This document shows, one piece after another, positions 55,930-64,000 of a stretch of 64,000 bases of DNA. Where the stretch lies: the NCBI RefSeq assembly GCF_026914185.1, contig NC_070563.1, positions 7,027,001 through 7,091,000 of the forward strand. Direction: 5' to 3'. The notes under the pieces are model-generated. The model had not been told where the DNA came from. It worked only from the letters and a program-made list of their open reading frames with translations, and did not search any database. Source of the DNA: Puccinia triticina. Taxonomy: Eukaryota > Basidiomycota > Pucciniomycetes > Pucciniales > Pucciniaceae. The first letter of the stretch is position 1, and each line of letters starts with the position of its first letter. A program made the translations under genes and the position numbers.

Positions 55930-57250
55930 CTCCTTTCTAGATAACTCTGGGTTTGTATGGTTACCAACACTGGTTTTCTGCAATGTACAAACCTCTTCAG
56001 CGCTCCGCTTTGAGCCTGATATGATCTGTCTAGTCTATGTAAGTTTCAGCCGCTCCACTTGCACACAGAAAACTCTGTAATCAAATAAGAATGTTGGGTG
56101 GTAAAAACTCTCTGTGGTGTAGCAATACGCAAAAGCTCCGCAAGTATAGCTCTAACTACAATAATAACGTAAGATGAGTAGTATGTAGAATGATAGATGA
56201 AGAAGTGAGAGAAAAGCCCCCCAAAAGGTCCCTGTTCCTCCACCCGCGTAACTCTGCTCCCAGCCGACGTCGCCTGCATCCTTCCTTTCCCCCACTCGCC
56301 AAGCTCTGCATGCATCACTTGCCAGCCTAGCACCTCTCCAACACCTGTTCTCCCACACCCTCTGACTGTCCACCAACCCCAGTCTCTACCTGGCGGGCCC
56401 GCCCCAACATCATCCGTTTTGGCTGCCCCAGTTCACCTGGTGCCGGTGTGGTGTGCCAAATCTGTTTCAAGTATCAAATTGCATAAAGTCTTGGTTCACT
56501 GTATGAGGAGTATGAATATTCTTGGATGTATTATTGCATAATTGGATTCTACATCTCATTTAATCCCTAGTCACTCACTTGAACCACTAGGCTAGCTCCA
56601 CTCAGTCAAACGTTATTTGGGATTAAACTGTTTTTGATAGTACATAATCAAATAATATAGAATTATATTTGGTATTACATAATATAGAATCAGGTACAAG
56701 TACATAGTTAGGGTGCAGTTTATACAGGCGCACACGTGTACCCCTGTATGGTCACATGACATCATCAGTCACATGTTGGATCACATGTTTATCACATGCT
56801 CACTAGCTAAAATCCCTCAATAGAAGCTTCCATGCAGCAAAAATCCCTCAAACAAGAAGTCACACCAGCATAATTCCCTCAACTGAATTCCCCACCAGCA
56901 AAAATCCCTCACATTTTACCATATAAGGAGCATGTTTTCCCTCCTCAGTTTCAGCATGCCACTCAGGCAATTGTAAATAGAACACACATCTCACTTTAAA
57001 TTTTCATGTACATACATCACCTGTGATCTCAACTAGTAGTCTCAAAATTAGTGTGATCTTCCTCCAAACTAAGAAGGAGCATCACAATCCTGTAAATACC
57101 TAAACATCCTGGAACTTCACTGATTCTTTGGAACCATCCGCTGTAGAAATTATATAAGGGTTTTGTGGTACACATTTCACTGATCTAGGTCTGATAGAGC
57201 CTAATACACAAAGTATTCTCTGTCAAGGTTTTGCCACAACAATAAATATT
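55930..57250. other. Gap before the second MULE
   Basis: No gene recognised. Short direct repeats of type CCAGCAAAAATCCCTCA occur four times at about 56805-56920, and CACATG words cluster near 56750-56800. Confidence 0.5.
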
Positions 57251-57253
57251 TTT

Positions 57254-57480
57254 TGGGTCTTGGAAAAACGACTCCCAAGTTTTGGGAAAACGACTCCCAT
57301 ACGTCCGCGCGACTATTTTTCAACCAGCGCTTGACGTCGGCCTAGACCCTTTTTTTGGGTACGGCTTTTTTGGGAGTCGTCAACCCAAAAAAAAAATTTT
57401 TTGGGAGTCGTCCCCACTAATTTTTATGAATATTTCTAATATTTTTTTCTTGGGGGGTTTGGGAGTCGTTCACCCAAAAC
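57254..57480. repeat. ACGACTCCC/GGGAGTCGT motif cluster at the second MULE's left side
   Basis: About five copies in both orientations, for example AAAACGACTCCCAAG, AAAACGACTCCCATACG, TTTTGGGAGTCGTCAACC and TTGGGAGTCGTTCACCC. Probably the TIR/subterminal region of the MULE whose N-terminal frame starts at 57655; no boundary can be fixed because the right end is outside the window. Confidence 0.55.
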
Positions 57481-59113
57481 AAGTGCCCCCTGCGTTATTT
57501 TGGTAGTTGGCCGCGGGGGCCACGGAAGCCCCCAGGGAGTCGTGACGACTCCCCTTCGAGCCTCCCACCCATCACACACCACAACCGCCACCCCAACCGC
57601 CTGATCACCACCCACCCGTCCACCCCAACCGCCCAATCGATCAAACGAAAAGAAATGTTTAACCTAGCCGCCCCCGCCGCCGTCCAGGACCAGGACTCCC
57701 AGGCCCCTGTCGCCGCCATGGAGCACGCCGAGCCCCCTATGGCCGCCGTCGAGCACGCCGAGCCCCCTGTCGCCGCCATCGAGTACGCCAAGGCCCCAGT
57801 GCCTGGCAAGCACACCAAGCCCCCAGTGGCTGGCGAGCACAAGCACAACGAGCCCACAGTGGCTGGCAAGCACGCCGAGGAAGCCCCAGCCACAGGGCCA
57901 GGTAAGCCCCCTCCCCTGCCGACTCCCTCCCATCCAAAATGGAGGCATTGAGCCCCCAACACCCTTGTTCCTGCCCTCGATCCCGGTGCCAATCAAGACG
58001 CCGCCAAAGGCCCTGCGAACGGGTCTGGCATTGACACCGACTCCCTTGCGATTGCGGCCCAGGACCATGCAGCCACCCTAGCCATTATAGACCCCCAAGG
58101 AGCCGTCCTAGCCAGTGGTGCTCAAGGTCTAGCCCCCACCTACACTGCCGACTCCCGTGACCCCGTTGACTCCCAACGTCCCGCAGCCACCGACTCCCAA
58201 CCTCCCGCAGCTGCCGACTCCCAAACGGCAGCCGCCGACTCCCATTTCGCAGCCAACTCCCAGGCCATTGCCGCCGTCAAAGCCTGCATTCAGACCACTG
58301 AAGCCCTTCAGGACGTCACTAGACCCCCTCCTCCTTCAAATTACTCAAGAAATCACCAAAAAAAATCTAGAAAACCAAATCCACAAAGAAAATGAGGAAG
58401 AAGTTGAAGATTATAGCTTAGCTAATCCAGACAAGAAGAAGACACTTGAGGAATATGTAGAGCTAGCTAGAGAAGAGAAAACAATTGAAGATTGTATAGT
58501 AATGTTAGAATTAGATGAAGATAATACTAACAATGATCCAAACTCTGGAAACGTTCCAACTGAAAAAAACCCAGAAGAAATCAAGAAAATACTTGAGAAA
58601 ATTGCTGAAGAGAGAACTGAGAAGGAGCTCAAAGAAATGGAACTTGAGAATGAGAATCAACCGGATGATGAAGACTCAGTAAATGAAGGAGAAAGGACGA
58701 TCTACGACAACATTCCTGCGCCGCCAGCTGGAAATTATGACAATGTTGAATTGGTTAAGGAGGCCATCCAAGAATTTGCTTGTGCGCATGGCTATGGGAT
58801 ATCAGTCAAACGCTCTGTTCCTGGAAAGAGTGTCCATTTTAAATGTGTCAGGTCTGTTATTTCCCACTTCTTTTTCATTATTCTGTTACTATTGACTGAC
58901 ATTAAATCCACATTGAAATGATACAGAGGAGGTGATCCTGCGAAAAACAAACGTAAAGGTGATACTCGTGAAAATATATCATCTCGATTGATTGGCTGCC
59001 CGTTCGCCGCGGCTGTTTACAACCAGAAGAAGAAGGGCCACTGGAAATTCACAGTCTCCAACTCGACTCATAATTACCGCCCCACCGCCGCCGTCGCCCA
59101 CACTGTTCACCGT

Positions 59114-60038
59114 TGTGGAATTTCTGCGCAATGCGTGATCTGAGCTTGGAAGGGAAATAGCAAAAACTAGGTAAGTTTAGGCTACAGGTGCTTGAAGGGC
59201 TGCCTTCCTATAATAAACTCTGGGAGAAATTTACACTAAGAATTTAGTGTGGCTAAATCAGAAGAATTATTCTTAATCTAGACTGCTTCAGACCCTAAGA
59301 ACCAGGAATCTTGTGTGTGGGATGAGAGATGTTATAGTTTGACGTAAGTGACTTTTTAGAAGGGTCAATTTATATTTGTTATATTATCAAGTTCTCAATT
59401 TATGATTTCAATTTATATTATAATTATTACTATTATGATCTTACTATTTAGATGGGTGATGGAAGCGGAAGTAATTTCTTAATATTACTATTTATGCTGG
59501 CATGGGGAAGAAAGGGAACAAGAAGGGGCAGAAGAGGCCTCCTTATATAGTAAATAATCTATTCTGAGAGTGGATTTTACAAGTTTGAAATAGAATACTA
59601 CTTTGGGATGCTGTACAGTTGTAGTGTGAAATAATAACCTATATTGGGATGCTGTACATGATATTTGTGAAATAGTAAACTACTTTGAGTTGTGATCACT
59701 TGGCTTGTTCCTCTTTGGGGTGAAAACATGATCTAAGAGTAGATTTTCTAACATGTGATATTGGAATCTTTCAGCAGTGTCCCTTTTAGTCCTAGAATAG
59801 ATTTGTACTATGTAATGGGTGTGATTTGTATGTGAAACTAGGATTCTACTATGTACTTAATTATGTAACTAAATAGACTAGTACTGGTTTTCTGGGTGAT
59901 AATATAATTGAGAAATATGTGTAAGATGTTGGTTGTAGTATGTTTTGTACTATAATGGTTTTGTTTGTACTTTATAATATATTATTATCTTAATTCTTCC
60001 CTATTTTTGATGTGTTTGTAAGTGGATTAGTCTTACCA
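59114..60038. mobile_element. Solo-LTR-like insertion, 925 bp
   Basis: TGTGGAATTTCTGCG...GTCTTACCA. CACCGT occurs at 59108-59113 and 60039-60044; because the ends are ambiguous, the duplication could be 4-6 bp. Removing it joins HTVH to RKLSNTLYKEI in frame. Confidence 0.75.
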
Positions 60039-60488
60039 CACCGTAAGCTCAGCAACACTCTCTACAAAGAAATAAAAAGACTTGGCGAGGCCGGATTGCG
60101 ACCGGCACAAATACTTGAATGCCTCAAGAAGCTGAACCCTGACGAGACAATCCTGGCCACAATTGATACGATTTACTCAGCACAAAAGCGGGCTGCGCAA
60201 GAGATGTTGCAAGGAATCAGTCCCATCATTCACCTGAATGAAATTCTGGCTGGAACCAATTTCACGACAATGACAAAGGTTGACAAATCTGGCGAGCTCA
60301 AGGGCCTTTTTTTCTGTCATTCCCTCTCTGTGAAGCTTCTCCATCAGTACCATTCAATCCTTTTCCTTGACTGTACGTACAAGACAAATAAGTATTGGAT
60401 GCCTCTCCTCCACATCACTGGTGTCACTGGAGCCAACAAGTCTTTCAGTTTGGCATTCTGCTTTCTTGCCAAAGAGACACAAGATTAA

Positions 60489-61299
60489 TGTGAGATTACA
60501 GACTCAGGTGAAAGGCAGCGCCCTCATAAATTGAGTAAGCGGCTGGGATCCCCATTAGCTGCGGAAACTGGTAAGCAAAGCAAACCAGCTCTGCAGTCCA
60601 AAAATGGTTCCGTGGGGTCAAAAAAACTGACACATCAATTCTCGGTGTATGCAGATTTGACTCCAACAACCAGCAAACTCAGGCTCGCAGAGAATCCCGG
60701 CCCACTGCCACTCAGAGCTAGAATATCAGCGCCTACCAAAGATAAGCTGCTGTTGTTTAAACTTTGACCTGGTCAGATAAGCGCTAACGCCTTATCCCAA
60801 AACTCCCGCAGATAAAGTCGACTGGGAGAAGATCAGCCTCACCAATCCCCCTCAAAAATAAGGGAACAAAATAGGTGAGTGTCTGTATCCAAGCTAAGAC
60901 GGGGAAACAAAAGGCTAATATGGGCAGCGACATTGCAACAGACAACGTCACTCAACTCATTTGCCGTTTCGCTGAAACCAAGCAAAAAATGACCCTAAGG
61001 GCCACGTGCTCAAAGAGAGTAAGAGACAAGCCGTCTCCTTGATTGAAAGAGAAGAACAAAAACAGAACTAACGCGCCTAATGCACTTTGTGCTCACAGAT
61101 TGCCTCAGCAACAATCACCGTGAATAGCTGCTTCTCAACTCTTTTCTTTCTTCTCATCTCTCCTCAGCAAAGAGCGGTCTATCTCCTGCTCTTAGGTAAA
61201 TCCCCTTGAAGATAATTGTTTTCTTTATTTCTGTCTTAGTGCACTATTTGTACTCAAGTCTAACAAGAAATACAACTCTTTGTCTTCTGAATTCTTTCA
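60489..61299. mobile_element. Solo-LTR-like insertion, 811 bp
   Basis: TGTGAGATTACAGAC...GAATTCTTTCA, flanked by ATTAA (60484-60488) and ATTAT (61300-61304), one mismatch. Excision restores FCFLAKETQD followed by YYDWALESLL in the transposase. Confidence 0.78.
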
Positions 61300-62149
61300 A
61301 TTATTACGACTGGGCGCTCGAATCCCTCCTGACAGTTTTCACCTTGAACAAGATTCCCCTTCCTGCTGTTGTTCTGACCGACCGAGAAGAAGCTCTCATT
61401 TCCTCTCTCCAGTCCAATTTTCCGGATTTGACTCACATGCTTTGCACTTGGCACATACAGAAGAACTTGGTCACTTGGTCTCCAATGGCGCAAAACACAT
61501 CAAGAACAAGGTGAAGGAGTTTGAAATGCTTCAACACTGGAGCAACTTAATCAAGATGACTAGTCCAGGTGATTTCCGTTCAAGCTTCAGTTGGTTTTGC
61601 GCGAAATACGGCGAAGGTTTTGGAGATTATATGATTGAGACATGGCTTCCGGTGTGTGAAAATTATGCTAACGCTTGGACAAAGGATATACCTCATTTCA
61701 ACCATTGGACAACATCTTGAATTGAATCATTGCATGCTTTCATCAAATCTTATCTCCTGGGCCCCAACAATTCTTTTGCCGCCATCATCAAGTTAATTAC
61801 AAATGCGCTTGAAGCTCAATTCCACGAAATCTCCGCGGCGCATCACAAGGAGAAGATTAGAAGCCTTTGATCAATAGGGAAGATTTTCTTGCTCTGTCAC
61901 GGCCGGATCACCCACTTTGCTCTCCGGAAGGCACAGGATAATATGAGAGAAAGTGTTGACCTGGAGAATTGGCACAGGTGCAACGGGTGTTACAAAAACT
62001 GGATGGGAATTCCTTGTAAGCATACACTCCGGCAGCGCGCAATGGATGGCAAGAAGATACTTCCTGAGGATTTTCATGTCCAGTGGCACATGAAGGTAAG
62101 ATCTGGTTTTTTTTTATCTTTTTGTCATGTGGGGGGGCCTTGGATGGCC

Positions 62150-62375
62150 AGTTTTTGTGGACGACTCCCGTTTTTGCTATGACGACTCCCGTTTCTTGGC
62201 GGACGACTCCCATTTTTCTCCAACAACTCCCGTTTACCCCCGCGCGCCCCAGGGACAGGAACGGCTCCCATTTTCCGTCCGTGCGGCATGCCAATTGGGA
62301 TAACAACTGCCAACAACTCCCAAATCGCCGAGCTGCGGAGCCTCAATTGGAAGAACAACTCCCGCCGACTCCCAT
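62150..62375. repeat. ACGACTCCC-type motif cluster in a MULE intron
   Basis: GGACGACTCCCGTTTTTG, ATGACGACTCCCG, GGACGACTCCCATT, CAACAACTCCCG and relatives, about eight copies. Same core word as at 57254-57480. Confidence 0.6.
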
Positions 62376-62378
62376 CAG

Positions 62379-62782
62379 CAATGGGAAGTTGCATTATCCG
62401 TAACAAAAAGTATTGGATAACGTAACTGAATTGGTGCCGTTATTGTTGCACTAACAGCAGCGTTGTTTTAGTTACGTTATTTTTTGTCTTTTTTTCTGTT
62501 TTATTAGACCCATTACGTTATCCCCCGCAATCTGAGGAGGATAACGTGCGGATAACGCGGTTTTTTTGGCAATTTTACGGTGCTTTTAGGCCAGGTAACG
62601 CGGTTAGCGCGTTATCGGCGTTATTTTTTGCGGCATCAAGGCGGAAAGTCCCCTCCGTTACGTTATCCAAACAAGCGCAGGAACGTTTCACCAGATAACA
62701 ATAACGCGTTATCTGGTAACGGTGGGAAGTTACGTTACAAAAATCCCGCTGGATAACGTAACGTAAGTAACTTCCCATTGTT
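62379..62782. mobile_element. MITE-like element saturated with GATAACG/CGTTATC
   Basis: CAATGGGAAGTTGC at the left is mirrored by ACTTCCCATTG at the right (TIR about 12-14 bp). The interior contains more than ten GTTACGTTATC/GATAACGTAAC words in both orientations. It lies inside the 62096-62873 intron. No target duplication found. Confidence 0.55.
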
Positions 62783-64000
62783 GCTCCCATTCGTCTGGCC
62801 ATTGCCACCGCCCCTCTGCCAACCTCCCCTGCGCCATTCCCTTACTAACTAGAGTCTTTTCATTCCCCCCAGGATCTTCATGCTCTTGACACCAACGCTG
62901 ATCTCACCCAAATCAAGCAAGTCGACCGGATCCGCAAAAGGCTTCTGCAGATGAATCCCGCGCAGATGGCGGCCCAGTTACAAGCTATCAACAGCCTATT
63001 GGAAGGCTCTGGAACTGTCGTGACAATCCAGGAACCAACACAAGCTCAGGCCACCCGTGGACATCCAAAAGGCGCGCCAAAAAAACCAAAAACTACAAAA
63101 AGGGACCCCTCCGCCTTCAAACGTGTTGAAAATAAAAGGAAGAATGAAGAAGGAGTGATGATGAAGTCCAAGAAACAGAAGCTAGCGGAAACCAGAAAAG
63201 CAGAGAAGGAAGAAATGAAACAAATGAAGAAAGAAGAGAAGGAGCAACAAAAAAGGAAGAAAGAAGCAAGACAAGAAGAAGAAGGAACCAGCACCCAAGA
63301 AGAGGAAACTCCCGGCCCGAAAGTCAAAGAACGCGAAGAACGTCGCTCATTCTCCTTCTCCAACTCCTTCTCCATCGCCGTCTCCATCACCATCACCCTC
63401 TTCACCTGCGCTTTCTCCTCCTCCGCCGCCAAAAGCCCAAGTCCCGACAAAGCGCTTCAAACCGGTCTTTGTCACACCTAAGAAGCCAGCTTCCCCTTCC
63501 CCTCCTGTGAACTCCTCCTCGTCTGCCGCCGCCCCTCCGCTGCAACGTACGTCCCGCGCCGCTGGGAAGATGCAAGCTCCGCCTTCCCCTTCCCCTCCTT
63601 TGCAATCAACCTTGTCTGCCCCCGCGCCTCCGCAGCAACTTCCGACCCGCGCCACCGCTAAGAAGCCAGCTCCACCCTCCCCTCCTGCTCAATCAACCTT
63701 GTCTGCCCCTGCCCGTCCACCGAAATCGAGCCGGGTACCTCCTCCGCGAGCCACGCGAGTCCCTCCACCACCAACAGCTCCAGTCCCTCCACCACCAACA
63801 GCACCAGTCCCTCCACCACCAACAGCACCAGTCCCTCCACCACCATCAAAAGAACCAGTTGACCGACCGAATTGGCTCAATCAACTCCCAGTCATCATCA
63901 GAACCTTGGTCAAGCGGATACTTGATGTCGAGTCAGATGACCATTGTGGATTTCGCGCGGTGGCATGGTGCTTGGGGAATGGTCAGGGCGCTTGGAGTGC

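Larger units (their letters stand above)
57655..64000 (+). pseudogene. Second MULE transposase with FAR1-like, MULE, SWIM and OTU domains (runs off right edge)
   Basis: Order: Pro/Ala-rich N-terminus with repeats like EHAEPPVAAIEYA (57655 on); a Pro-rich and then acidic region (58157-58700, with a probable frameshift near 58335); a FAR1-like segment (FACAHGYGISVKRSVPGKS, intron near 58851-58925, then RLIGCPFAAAVYN); MULE core KEIKRLGEAGLRPAQILECL, ILFLDCTYKTNKY, PAVVLTDREEAL and LCTWHIQKN (60045-61480); SWIM NGCYKNWMGIPCKHTL (about 61980); an intron from 62096 to about 62873 that holds a MITE; a Lys/Glu-rich helix (63110-63290); a Pro-rich linker with VPPPPTAP repeats; and the start of OTU (SDDHCGFRAVAWCLG, catalytic Cys, 63935-63980). 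Lesions: two solo-LTR-like insertions, TGA at 61718-61720 and 61868-61870, and a frameshift near 61470. Confidence 0.85.

Noticed and set aside
57495..57992. 165-codon minus-strand frame opposite the MULE 2 N-terminus
   Set aside because: Gly/Leu-rich antisense of a repetitive Pro/Ala coding region.
1..64000. tRNA and rRNA genes
   Set aside because: Looked for A-box/B-box pairs and rRNA landmarks; no convincing match seen by eye.

Overview
The window reads as a transposon-rich stretch of a filamentous basidiomycete nuclear genome, most likely a rust fungus (Pucciniales). The reasons are small intron-split genes (MOT1, a Pex28-32-type peroxin, BOS1), Mutator-like transposons whose transposases end in an OTU cysteine-protease domain, fungal Ty1/copia elements, and transposon stop codons that fit TCG-to-TTG hypermutation. 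The taxon is inferred from content; nothing names it directly.

Layout. 0-5.3 kb: a minus-strand MOT1 gene running off the left edge, with two GC-AG introns. 6.4-7.8 kb: a small TIR transposon. 8-15.3 kb: repeats around an unidentified broken gene, a Pex28-32-like gene and the 3' part of a CDC25-like phosphatase gene. 15.4-22.1 kb: a hAT-like element split by a 5.9-kb Mutator-like element (MULE, 9-bp target duplication), which itself carries two solo LTRs. 23.9-25.2 kb: a three-exon hypothetical gene. 27.2-41.8 kb: one decayed Ty1/copia retrotransposon, closed by identical CTAAA target duplications. A 6.7-kb CACTA-like element sits in its 3' LTR, and a complete gag-only LTR element (GATGG duplication) sits in its interior. 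42.9-43.8 kb: an intact BOS1 gene. 44.8-45.6 kb: a CACTA-derived giant hairpin. 45.9-48.1 kb: a Furry/Tao3 fragment with the tail of a GMC oxidoreductase lodged between its exons. 48.2-52.9 kb: MITEs and relics, including a possible PIF1-like helicase. 53-54.4 kb: a PIN4-like gene fragment fused head-to-tail to a COQ6 fragment. 57.3 kb to the right edge: a second FAR1-MULE-SWIM-OTU transposon carrying two more solo-LTR-like insertions.

There are no operons. The host genes (TBP release from promoters, peroxisome morphology, ER-Golgi fusion, cell-cycle phosphatase) are unrelated islands. What links the region is nested transposition: five layers can be ordered from target-site duplications. Two further patterns stand out. 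Eight copies of a 28-nt terminus resembling a Helitron 3' end (short GC hairpin, then CTAG before T) are scattered through the window, and several broken gene fragments lie on the same strand upstream of one. Premature TGA codons in three unrelated transposons all sit in TTGA, as expected if TCGA mutated to TTGA.
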